Part shown: positions 1-6,762 of the stretch, one piece after another | Layout of the letters: the number at the start of each line of letters is the position of its first letter | How positions within the stretch are numbered: the first letter of the stretch is position 1 | Origin: JAFKKF01 sp038323025 | GTDB taxonomy: Bacteria > Pseudomonadota > Alphaproteobacteria > Rhizobiales > Kaistiaceae | Assembly: GCA_038323025.1 (NCBI GenBank) | Contig: JBBQGL010000119.1 | Location: forward strand, 1-13,377 | DNA length: 13,377 bases | Reading direction: 5' to 3' | Notes under the pieces: model-generated | Seen by the model: the letters and a program-made list of their open reading frames with translations, nothing else | Told to the model about the DNA's origin: nothing | Databases searched by the model: none | Translations under genes and position numbers: made by a program

Positions 1-6
1 GCTTCC

Positions 7-141
7 ATGACCAAGATCATTCTGGCGGCCATCGCCACCTTCCTGATTGTCGGCCCGATTGCCGCCGAGGCCCAGACCGTCAAGGCGCCGAGCTGCCACT
101 ACAACTCCTCCAAGAAGCAGCCGAAGTGGATTTGCGGCTAG
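7..141 (+). CDS. Small secreted peptide, 44 aa, function unknown
   Basis: A short ORF with a clear Sec signal peptide. It has a Lys at residue 3, a hydrophobic core over about residues 4-20, and an Ala-Glu-Ala site that would be cut after residue 22. The mature piece would be about 22 residues, basic, with two cysteines (C30 and C43) that could form a disulfide in the periplasm. The ATG at 7 puts the signal peptide at the very N-terminus. Only six bases upstream are visible, so the ribosome binding site cannot be judged and an upstream extension in frame cannot be excluded. A hairpin terminator follows 30 bp after the TAG, as expected for a complete, separately transcribed gene. I do not recognise a family. 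The call rests on the signal-peptide pattern and the terminator. Confidence 0.6.
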   Translation: MTKIILAAIATFLIVGPIAAEAQTVKAPSCHYNSSKKQPKWICG

Positions 142-171
142 ATTCGGTCGCCGACCGAACCAACGGTTGGA

Positions 172-195
172 GGGCCTTCCTCGGGAGGCCCTTTT
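172..195 (+). terminator. Rho-independent terminator after the 44-aa peptide gene
   Basis: An 8-bp GC-rich stem (172-179 with 184-191, one G-T pair) closes a CTCG loop and is followed by TTTT at 192-195. Just upstream, between the stop codon and this hairpin, 143-150 and 152-159 form another perfect 8-bp inverted repeat (TTCGGTCG and CGACCGAA). The placement 30 bp after the stop at 141 fits the end of that transcript. The T run is short, so termination may be moderate. Confidence 0.6.
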
Positions 196-270
196 CGTTC
201 AGGTCGGGTTTGGCGCCGAGGCAGGGCCCGCTGCGCGGGAGTACATCCGGCCGGGCAGGCGCAGGGGCCG

Positions 271-299
271 GTGTCGCCAATTCTTCACGCGGGCGTCAT
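271..299 (+). promoter_or_regulatory. Possible degenerate Pho box upstream of the phosphatase gene
   Basis: Three 7-mers sit 11 bp apart on the + strand: GTGTCGC at 271, TCTTCAC at 282 and GCGTCAT at 293. Compared with the PhoB half-site CTGTCAT/C they match 5, 4 and 5 of 7 positions. The array ends 45 bp before the preferred phosphatase ATG at 345, a sensible promoter distance. It is weaker than the arrays at 4915, 8985 and 12362, and the middle half-site lacks the GTC core, so it could be chance. Confidence 0.35.
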
Positions 300-344
300 C
301 GACGGATGGGACAAGGCCGCATGCCCATTTTCGGAGATTCCGCC

Positions 345-989
345 ATGCGGTGGTTGCAAGACGCCCGAGGCTGGCCGGGCGCTCGGTCGCTCCGCCGCGT
401 CGCCATCGCATTCGCGATAGTCGCGGCCATCGTCGGCATTCCGGCAATCGTTTTGGGGAGCTGGGCTGTCGCTCTCCAACTGTCCGGGAACGTCCACGTC
501 GTCGAACCCGGCCAGCTCTATCGGGCGGCACAGTTGAACGGAGCGGAGCTCGACGATGTCCTCAACCGCTATGGCATCCGCACGATCATTAATCTCCGCG
601 GCGCCCACGCGGGGCAGCGCTGGTATGACGACGAGGTCGCGGTCGCACGCCAGCGCGGGCTGATTCACGTCGACGTTCCGATGTCGGCTACGAGCGAGCC
701 GGATGAAGCCACGCTGCAAACACTGATGCTGGCTTTGCGCGATTCGCCCGAACCGATCGTGGTTCATTGCCAGAGCGGGGCCGACCGGACGGGACTGGCC
801 TCGGCGCTGTTCGAACTTGTCGGCGCGGGCCGGCCATCATCGGTAGCCGCGGAGCAGCTTTCATTTCGCTATGGCCACTTTCCGTGGCTCGGCAGCCGGA
901 CGGATGCGATGGATCGCACCTTCGAGCGCCTGACCGCTCACGGCGGATTGCGATTCCTGTCCACCAGTGTCGCGTGGTCCGACCGGTGA
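345..989 (+). CDS. Membrane-anchored dual-specificity/tyrosine phosphatase family protein
   Basis: A 214-residue phosphatase of the cysteine-dependent protein tyrosine/dual-specificity fold. The catalytic loop HCQSGADRTG lies at residues 141-150 and gives the HCX5R signature, with nucleophile C142 and R148. The segment VEPGQLYRAAQLN (53-65) and the INLRG strand (82-86) are typical of bacterial DSP-like phosphatases. Residues 18-45 form one hydrophobic N-terminal helix, so the catalytic domain is probably anchored in the inner membrane; its side is not certain. I chose the ATG at 345 because GGAG at 333-336 sits 8 bases upstream. ATGs at 321 and 306 are alternatives, and the open frame back to 126 does not look coding. 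The substrate is unknown and could be a protein, a phosphoinositide-like lipid or a small molecule. The 3' end overlaps the convergent glycosyltransferase gene by 52 bp. A weak Pho-box-like array lies upstream. Confidence 0.85.
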   Translation: MRWLQDARGWPGARSLRRVAIAFAIVAAIVGIPAIVLGSWAVALQLSGNVHVVEPGQLYRAAQLNGAELDDVLNRYGIRTIINLRGAHAGQRWYDDEVAVARQRGLIHVDVPMSATSEPDEATLQTLMLALRDSPEPIVVHCQSGADRTGLASALFELVGAGRPSSVAAEQLSFRYGHFPWLGSRTDAMDRTFERLTAHGGLRFLSTSVAWSDR

Positions 990-2488
990 AAATTCCGGCC
1001 AAGGCTGAGGTCGAGGGTCAGGACCGTCTCGCCGGCACGCGTGACGGCGACGGGAAGTAAGGGCTCGACCCTGTCGAAGATGTCCGTCAAAGCAGGCCGC
1101 CAATCAGGGTTTTCCGTAGCCGGCCAAACCAGGAGGACATCCCTCCCTTCCGCGTCACCCGGATCCTCCCGGAACGGAAAGTGGTGCGGGTCGGCGCAGA
1201 GGCAGAATACGGGCACGGTCGGCCCGAGGGCATAGCTTGCCTTGCCGGCAGTCCGCCATTCGGGCGCTGCCACAAGTGTTTCCGGTCCGAGCAGTCCCCG
1301 CGCGGCCAAGGTTTCCGGCAGGGCCCGCCAGTCGACGAGGTCGACGGTCGGATCGAGAAGCTTCCAGCGCTGCAAAGTGGCCTGCGGAATGCCGAGGCCT
1401 GATCCCTGGATCGCAAATGCCAACGCCACCAGTCCGGAGACAACGCCGGCTGCGGCGGCGAAGGCGCGGAGGAATGCCCGTCGCGGCGTCAACGGCGGCA
1501 GCGCCAGCGCGAACAGCCAGCCGGGCATCGGCCAGTGCGGCAGACCGGGAGACCAGATCGCGATCGTCGTGAACACGGCGATCGGGCCAATGGCGAGCAT
1601 GGCGAGAAACCACGCTCTCTCGTCCCTGGGGCCGCGCACCAGGCTTCGCACAAGCGCGATGGCAAACGGAACGAAGAGCCAGGGCGAAAGATAGAGCATC
1701 TGGCCGCCGATCTGGCGCAAGACATTGCCGTCGCCCCCGCCCGCCGCGGCGCGGTTCCCCTGTAAGGCGAAGCTGGCCAGGCCGTGTTCGGCGTTCCAGA
1801 CGATCGCCGGGGAAAACACCAGGGCGGCGGCGAGCAGCGCCAGCCAGGGGCCGGCGGTGGCGAGCCATGGGCGCTGGCGCGGGACTGTGAGCAGGTACAC
1901 GAAGGTCCCGAGACAAAAGAAGACGGCGCTGTATTTCGAGAGCAACGCCAGCCCGGCCAAAACGCCAACGCCGAGCCAGGCGAGGATGGGCCGCGCCGTC
2001 CCGGTGAAACAGATGTCGGCAAGAACGTTGGCGGCGGCCAGGAGGAAGAATATGAGCGGTCCGTCGGGAAGCACGCCGCCGGCGTGGACAATGCCAAAGA
2101 CCGGCGCGAGATTCAGCCAGATCGCTGCCCAGAGGCCGGCTTCCTCACCGTAGAGGACACGACCGAGGCGGAACATCAGCCAGGTTGACCCGGCGAACAG
2201 CGCGATGAAGGGCAGGCGGACGACCAGCGCGGCTTCGGAGCCCGCGAGCCGCGCCGCGAGGCCGGCGATCCAGAGGTGAAGGGGTGGGTGATCGACGTAT
2301 GCCAGCGAAAGGATGCGGGCGTTGCCTACCGAGTAGGCTTCGTCAATGCCCAGACCGTTGACCGCGGCGATCACGATCCGCGCCGCCGCCGTGGTCACGA
2401 TCAGGAGGACGAGGACGCGTGCCGGCGAGAAGTGCCGGAGGGCGTTGGGGCCTGGCGCCGGCGGTACCTGGCGATCGACGCTCGTCAA
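938..2488 (-). CDS. Glycosyltransferase family 39-type integral membrane protein
   Basis: A polytopic membrane protein of about 516 residues resembling the GT39/ArnT/PMT superfamily, which moves a sugar from a polyprenyl-phosphate donor to a lipid, glycan or protein on the periplasmic face. The first periplasmic loop carries the expected acidic pair (GIDEAYSV, D49-E50), followed by DHPPLHLW (66-73), a PDGPL motif (141-145) and SKYS (184-187). Many hydrophobic helices follow, and a soluble C-terminal domain begins near residue 360. The frame stays open to 2656, but that part does not look membrane-protein-like. I chose the TTG at 2486-2488 because GGTGAAGG lies 10 bases upstream; the true start is uncertain because no ATG is available. 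The acceptor sugar or lipid cannot be read from the sequence. Lipid A or envelope glycan modification is a reasonable guess. It lies downstream of the SulP gene on the same strand, perhaps separated by a weak terminator. Confidence 0.82.
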   Translation of the reverse strand: MTSVDRQVPPAPGPNALRHFSPARVLVLLIVTTAAARIVIAAVNGLGIDEAYSVGNARILSLAYVDHPPLHLWIAGLAARLAGSEAALVVRLPFIALFAGSTWLMFRLGRVLYGEEAGLWAAIWLNLAPVFGIVHAGGVLPDGPLIFFLLAAANVLADICFTGTARPILAWLGVGVLAGLALLSKYSAVFFCLGTFVYLLTVPRQRPWLATAGPWLALLAAALVFSPAIVWNAEHGLASFALQGNRAAAGGGDGNVLRQIGGQMLYLSPWLFVPFAIALVRSLVRGPRDERAWFLAMLAIGPIAVFTTIAIWSPGLPHWPMPGWLFALALPPLTPRRAFLRAFAAAAGVVSGLVALAFAIQGSGLGIPQATLQRWKLLDPTVDLVDWRALPETLAARGLLGPETLVAAPEWRTAGKASYALGPTVPVFCLCADPHHFPFREDPGDAEGRDVLLVWPATENPDWRPALTDIFDRVEPLLPVAVTRAGETVLTLDLSLGRNFHRSDHATLVDRNRNPP

Positions 2489-2517
2489 TGGATCCGCGCC
2501 TTCACCGGGTTGGCTCG

Positions 2518-2556
2518 AAAAGAACAAAGCGCCACGGCGGTTGGGGCACCGCGTGG
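2518..2556 (-). terminator. Candidate terminator between the SulP gene and the GT39 gene
   Basis: Read on the - strand, 2556-2548 pairs with 2541-2532 as a 9-bp GC-rich stem with one bulged base and a 6-nt loop. A T-rich tail (CGCTTTGTTCTTTT) follows at 2531-2518. It could end the SulP transcript. It lies only 30 bp upstream of the chosen GT39 start, so GT39 would then need read-through or a closely placed promoter. If GT39 really began at 2656, this hairpin would be inside its coding region. Confidence 0.35.
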
Positions 2557-2680
2557 GGGATATTCCGAAGCGCTCGAAGGCGAAGGTACCGGCCAATTCC
2601 ACCGAGGTGAAGGCATTTATGACAACGCCCTGTGGATGCCGCGTGGCAAGAGGCAAGGTCGGGCGGTCCCCTGACCCGCG

Positions 2681-4888
2681 TCAGTCGGCGAGCAGACGGA
2701 CGAGGTGGTTGGTGCGCGTCAGCCGCTTGGCAAGCATTGACGCTATGCCCTCATGGAAGCGGAGGGCGACCTCCGGCATTTCCGCCTGCAGCCGCTGGAC
2801 GCTGGCGCGGGACAGGCGCCAGACGATCATGTCCTCCTCGGCGACGACCGAGGCGGAGCGCGTCTCGCCGAGGCAGAACGCGATTTCGCCGACGATCGAG
2901 CCCGGCCCGACCGTCGCCAGCCGGACGGGTACATGGCCCTCGGATGCAACGGCCACCGAGGCATGTCCCGCTTCGATGAAGAAGATGTCGTTCGATGGCG
3001 CTCCCTGCTCGATGATCAGCGCGGCGGCCGGCATCTCCAGGCGCTCGCAGTAAGCGACGACCTTGATGGCGATCTCGGCGCTGTTGAGGATGGCGGCCAG
3101 TCTCGCGGTCGGCGGCCGGATGACGCTCCCGGCGTAGTCCGGTTGGGCTGCCGACAACAGCATGTCCTCGCACCACTTCAGGCCGGTATCGATGTCGGCG
3201 ATGAAGCGCAGCGGGGCGTCGTCGGAGACGTCGAGGCCCCCGCGCAGCATTGTCACCCGGATGGCTTCGGTAACCCCGGTGAAGATGATCGACAGTTCCT
3301 CGCGCGCCGCCACCTGGCTCAAGCGGACGAAGCTCAGCACGGTCGAGGAATCGAGGCCGGTCACGCGCCGGAAATCGATCACGATGAAGCGGGGCCTGGT
3401 TTCAAGTTCGGAGACAACGCGCCTCTCGATGCGCTGCCGCAGGCGATCGGCGGTCCCGAAGAAGAGGAACCCTTGCAGCCGCAAGATCAGGATCGCATCG
3501 CCATGAAGATGCAGCGACTGGCGGCGCTCGTCGGACGTATCGATATTGCTCTGATAGTCCTTTCCGGTGACGAACAGCCGCACGATGTCGATGCGGCCGT
3601 ACTCGATGACGAACAGCATCAGCGCCGCGATCACCCCGACAAAGAGGCCCCAGGCGAAGCCGGCGAAGGCGATCACGACGAAGATCAGAATAACGATCAG
3701 ATATTCCCACAGCGAAAGACGCAGGTAGGAGCGGAAAAGCCATTCCACGAGAAGGCCGCCGCCGATCCAGACGAGAATGGCACCGAGGAGGGGGGTCGGG
3801 ATCGAGGTCAGGATCGGCCCCGCGAACTGGAGAGCCCCGAGGCATACCGCGGCGATGGTTAGGCCTACCGCGAAACCGCGGCCGCCGAGGCGGGTGGCCA
3901 GAATGGTCAGGGTCAGGGAATGAAAGCCCGGCAAGCCGCCGCCGGCTCCGGCAACGATATTGGCAAAACCGACCGAGCGAAGCTCGCTGTCCAGGTCGAT
4001 GTCGCGGCGGGCATCGAGTTCGATGCCGGTGGCGTTCATCAGGACCGCCGCGATCGTGAGAAAGACCGCGGAAGGCAGATTCTTCAGCGCGTTCAGGATC
4101 GCCGGCCAGTTGACCAGGGAGAGGTCCGCGAAGGCGACGGGCGGCCACTGCATGCCGCCGTCAGGCAGCATCAGCAGCCACCCGGAGGCCCGCAGCGTTT
4201 CGGTCGACAGTCCCTCGGATCGCACGGCGACGTTGAACAGGATGAGGGCGGCGGCCACGCTCGCGGGAAGCATCGCCCGCGTGTGAAAGAAACGGCCGAG
4301 AGCGAGAATTGCGAGAATGAAACAGCCCGCCAGAGATATCCGTATCGCCAGCGACCCATCCTCGAGAATGCCGCCAACCGCATCGGCTATCGGTCGATCC
4401 GCGATCAGGTCGAGACCGCCGCGAAGGATGAGCCAACCCGAAGCGGCAAGGAATCCGCCGATCACCGGAAACGGGGCGAAGCGTATGAACCGGCCAAGCC
4501 TCAATACGCCGAGCAGGAGGGCGCTGGTTCCGGTCACCAGCGTCGAAATACCGATTGCGACGACCGCGGTCGCAACCAGGCTTGGGCCGGACTGGCCGGC
4601 CATCGACGTCGCCAGTGGTCCAACGACCTCCGCAAGGGCCACCGTCGAGATGCCCCGCGTAATCGCGACGACGGTCGTGGCGGAGCTGAAGACGGGCGTA
4701 ATCGCGGCCAATATCACCGTCGAGAACAGCGCCATGGCGATAGCCACGATGGCAAGCGCGGGCGTGTCGTGCGCGAGCAGGCTGCCAAAGCCCACCGACT
4801 GGACGAGCGCGAGGAGGCCGCATGTCAGGCCCGCACCCAGGGCATGCACGAACGTTGCGGGCTGGGGCGCAGGCGGCTTGATCGACAT
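2681..4888 (-). CDS. SulP-family transporter with STAS and cyclic-nucleotide-binding domains
   Basis: A 735-residue inner-membrane transporter. Residues about 12-430 form the multi-helix SulP/SLC26 core. Residues 445-575 form a STAS domain with the GLDSS motif at 511-515. Residues 598-725 form a cNMP-binding domain whose phosphate-binding cassette is intact: G667-E668, then R677-S678-A679-S680. The expected role is anion or small-solute transport gated by STAS contacts and by cAMP or cGMP. The substrate-region loop is divergent: instead of the usual G-x-x-SRSA motif it reads GGGLPGFHSLTLT (316-328). Sulfate therefore should not be assumed. As I recall, fungal Vsb1-like SulP proteins share the added cNMP domain. 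I chose the ATG at 4888 because AGGA lies 10 bases upstream and because a near-consensus Pho box occupies 4915-4943. The frame stays open to 5131, but that extension would run through the promoter. Confidence 0.9.
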   Translation of the reverse strand: MSIKPPAPQPATFVHALGAGLTCGLLALVQSVGFGSLLAHDTPALAIVAIAMALFSTVILAAITPVFSSATTVVAITRGISTVALAEVVGPLATSMAGQSGPSLVATAVVAIGISTLVTGTSALLLGVLRLGRFIRFAPFPVIGGFLAASGWLILRGGLDLIADRPIADAVGGILEDGSLAIRISLAGCFILAILALGRFFHTRAMLPASVAAALILFNVAVRSEGLSTETLRASGWLLMLPDGGMQWPPVAFADLSLVNWPAILNALKNLPSAVFLTIAAVLMNATGIELDARRDIDLDSELRSVGFANIVAGAGGGLPGFHSLTLTILATRLGGRGFAVGLTIAAVCLGALQFAGPILTSIPTPLLGAILVWIGGGLLVEWLFRSYLRLSLWEYLIVILIFVVIAFAGFAWGLFVGVIAALMLFVIEYGRIDIVRLFVTGKDYQSNIDTSDERRQSLHLHGDAILILRLQGFLFFGTADRLRQRIERRVVSELETRPRFIVIDFRRVTGLDSSTVLSFVRLSQVAAREELSIIFTGVTEAIRVTMLRGGLDVSDDAPLRFIADIDTGLKWCEDMLLSAAQPDYAGSVIRPPTARLAAILNSAEIAIKVVAYCERLEMPAAALIIEQGAPSNDIFFIEAGHASVAVASEGHVPVRLATVGPGSIVGEIAFCLGETRSASVVAEEDMIVWRLSRASVQRLQAEMPEVALRFHEGIASMLAKRLTRTNHLVRLLAD

Positions 4889-4914
4889 GACCGGAAAATC
4901 CTCAGCCTTCGGAT

Positions 4915-4943
4915 ATGACAGACGGGTGACAGTGCAATGACGA
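4915..4943 (-). promoter_or_regulatory. Triple Pho box upstream of the SulP-STAS-CNB gene
   Basis: On the - strand three half-sites lie exactly 11 bp apart: TCGTCAT (4943-4937), CTGTCAC (4932-4926) and CTGTCAT (4921-4915). The last two match the PhoB consensus CTGTCAT/C perfectly and the first matches 5 of 7. The array ends 26 bp before the ATG at 4888. A -10-like TATCCG (4915-4910) begins at the last base of the third half-site, 10 bp after the second. This is the best of the four arrays in the window and implies activation under phosphate limitation by a PhoB-type regulator. Confidence 0.8.
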
Positions 4944-4990
4944 GAGAGGGCTGACGTGGCGAAGGAGAGGATTCGAATCTGCCGTTTGGG

Positions 4991-5016
4991 CGACGCTAAT
5001 TCCGAAAAGAGCGTCG
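4991..5016. repeat. Perfect 7-bp inverted repeat between phnV and the SulP gene
   Basis: CGACGCT at 4991-4997 and AGCGTCG at 5010-5016 are exact inverted copies around a 12-nt spacer. The repeat lies 95 bp after the phnV stop and 102 bp before the SulP ATG. It could be a hairpin at the end of the phn transcript, but no T run follows on the - strand. It could also be an operator. Apart from this repeat and the Pho box, I see no gene in the 223-bp gap 4889-5111. Confidence 0.35.
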
Positions 5017-5111
5017 GAGCGCAAGAACCAGCCTGGCCTGAAGCAGGGCGCAGCCCGAATTCCCGGTCAGTAAGATAGGCGATTCGTTCAACGGGTCGGC
5101 GACAGCCGGGC

Positions 5112-5903
5112 TTACCGCCCCCTCTGGGCAAGACGGGGCAGGACGATCAGGACGACAAGCGTGGTGACGATCAGCAGCATCGTCAGGGCGGCGCCGTCAA
5201 ATATCGCGCCGCGATCGGTGAGCGCGAAGATTCCTACCGGCAAGGTCACCCAGCCGGGAGGGTAGACCATGATCGTGGCGCCGAGCTCGCCCATGGACAG
5301 CGCGAAGCTGAGGCTGAAGGCGGCGACCAGATGGGGCATGATCAGCGGCAGGGTGACGTGGCGGAGCCGGTATCCGGGGCGGGCGCCAAGGCTCTCCGCG
5401 ACCTGCTCGTATTCCGGCGCGAGGCGGGCGAGGCCGGCGGAGACGCTGCCGTAGGTGAAGGCGGAAACCAGGATCAGATGGGCGATGATGACGATACTGG
5501 TGGTTCCGTTGAGGAGAAACGGCGGTCGGCTGAACGCGACCAGCAGGCCGAGGCCCACGGACACGGACGGCACCGCGCTCGGCACGAAGAAGAACAGGTC
5601 GAGGAAGCGCCGTGCAATCGGCCGGACGGAGCGTATCGCGATAGCCGCCCAGGTGCCGATGACGAGGGCGGCGGCGCTGGCTGCAATTCCGGTGAAGACG
5701 CTGGCGCGCAGCTGGTCGGCCGAGGATCCTTCGAACGCCGCCGCGTAGTGGCGCAGCGTGAAATCGCTTGGCCAAACCCCGTTCCAGTGTCCGGCGAAAC
5801 TGGCGAGCAGGATCACCACCAGCGGCGCCCCGTAGATCACGCCGATGAGAACCGCGCCGAGCGCCCAGACGCCCGCGCGGCCCGACCTAGACCAGACCAG
5901 CAC
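5112..5903 (-). CDS. phnV: 2-aminoethylphosphonate ABC transporter permease PhnV
   Basis: A 263-residue inner-membrane permease of the binding-protein-dependent (MetI-like) fold, about six helices. The cytoplasmic coupling loop that docks on the ATPase is visible at 164-190, with the EAA-type core ESLGARPGYRLRHVTLP. It is the last gene of the phnSTUV import operon and pairs with PhnU to form the channel. The start is GTG at 5903 with a strong GGAGG five bases upstream. It overlaps the phnU stop by 17 bp, which suggests translational coupling. The phnV name rests on position, the PhnS partner and overall resemblance. Polyamine or iron permeases are similar, but the neighbours favour phosphonate. 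Confidence 0.85.
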   Translation of the reverse strand: MLVWSRSGRAGVWALGAVLIGVIYGAPLVVILLASFAGHWNGVWPSDFTLRHYAAAFEGSSADQLRASVFTGIAASAAALVIGTWAAIAIRSVRPIARRFLDLFFFVPSAVPSVSVGLGLLVAFSRPPFLLNGTTSIVIIAHLILVSAFTYGSVSAGLARLAPEYEQVAESLGARPGYRLRHVTLPLIMPHLVAAFSLSFALSMGELGATIMVYPPGWVTLPVGIFALTDRGAIFDGAALTMLLIVTTLVVLIVLPRLAQRGR

Positions 5904-6762
5904 AGCGGCCTCCGAACCTTACCAGCAGCAGGCGATAGATCGAATAGAGGGACAGCGACAGCACGACGTTGATGACCGCAATCACACAGGCCATCGTGTA
6001 GTTGAACTCCTGAATCGCCTTGTCATAGACGAGAAGGGGCAGGGTGATCACGCCCTTGGCGCCGATGAAGAGGACGATGCCGAACTCGTTGACGGTAAGC
6101 AGCAGGCAGAGGCTGCCGCCGGCGAGGAGGGCGGGGAGCGCCGCCGGCAGGATGACCTGCCGCACGATCCGAAACGGGCGCGCGCCGAGGCTGCTGGCGA
6201 CTTCGATCTGGGCCGCGTCGATGGTCGAGAAGGCGGCCAGCAGCGGGCGCATGACGAACGGCATGTACACGGTCACTTCCGCAAGGATCACGCCGGCGGG
6301 CGAATAGAGAAAATCGACCGGTGGGAGCTTCGTCCCGAGGAACTGCATCAGAATTTCATTCAGGATGCCGGCCGACCCGTACAGGAACGTGAAGGCAAGG
6401 GCGGCCAGAAACGTCGGCAGGGCGATGTAGGTTTCGATCACTCGCGCGACCGCCCGGCTGCCGGGAAAGGGAACGAACGCGAGGATCAGCGCGATCACGA
6501 AGCCAAGCGCAACGCAGCCGGCGCTGGAGGCCGCGGCGATCTCGATCGTGTTCAGGAAGGCGCGCTGGAATGCGGTGGTGCGGAGCACGTCGCCGAATGT
6601 CGCCAGAGAGAAACCCGAGGTGCCCCCGGAGAAGGCCTCGCGGACAATCAGGCTGAGCGGATAGACGAACAGCGCCCCGATAACCAGAACGGGGGGCACG
6701 ACCCAAATGGTCGCGGGAAGCCGCGGGCCAGTTCGGCCGGCCTCGGCCGCCACGCTAGCCAT
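5887..6762 (-). CDS. phnU: 2-aminoethylphosphonate ABC transporter permease PhnU
   Basis: A 291-residue MetI-fold permease with an N-terminal helix at about 18-40 and roughly five more. Its EAA coupling loop is at 187-210 (IEVASSLGARPFRIVRQVILP). Together with PhnV it makes the transmembrane part of the importer. I chose the ATG at 6762, which overlaps the phnT stop by 8 bp; an ATG at 6792 would overlap by 38 bp and has its GAGG directly against the start codon. The Shine-Dalgarno signal before 6762 is weak (GGCGG), so initiation probably relies on coupling to phnT. PhnU and PhnV are distinct heterodimer-type permeases, as in the Salmonella phnSTUV system. Confidence 0.85.
   Translation of the reverse strand: MASVAAEAGRTGPRLPATIWVVPPVLVIGALFVYPLSLIVREAFSGGTSGFSLATFGDVLRTTAFQRAFLNTIEIAAASSAGCVALGFVIALILAFVPFPGSRAVARVIETYIALPTFLAALAFTFLYGSAGILNEILMQFLGTKLPPVDFLYSPAGVILAEVTVYMPFVMRPLLAAFSTIDAAQIEVASSLGARPFRIVRQVILPAALPALLAGGSLCLLLTVNEFGIVLFIGAKGVITLPLLVYDKAIQEFNYTMACVIAVINVVLSLSLYSIYRLLLVRFGGRCAGLV

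Noticed and set aside
126..344. Long N-terminal extension of the phosphatase frame
   Set aside because: It runs through the terminator at 172-195 and lacks membrane or domain character, and a good Shine-Dalgarno signal supports the ATG at 345.
2607..2625. Single Pho-like half-site TTGTCAT with an AAAT spacer upstream of GT39
   Set aside because: The next half-site is off by one base in spacing and matches poorly, so there is no phased array as at the other promoters.
2489..2656. N-terminal extension of the GT39 frame
   Set aside because: It has only non-ATG starts without Shine-Dalgarno signals and a non-coding look, and it contains a hairpin with a T-rich tail. The TTG at 2488 has GGTGAAGG upstream.
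3920..4918. Long antisense ORFs on the + strand opposite the SulP gene and other - strand genes
   Set aside because: High-GC shadow frames rich in Arg, Gly and charged residues; the opposite strand encodes clear conserved proteins.
4953..4985. tRNA-like T-loop (TTCGAAT) with GCCA downstream on the - strand, possible tRNA or att remnant
   Set aside because: The flanking 5-bp T stem does not pair (including A opposite C at the loop-closing position), the distance to CCA is 2 nt short, and no D or anticodon arm is present.
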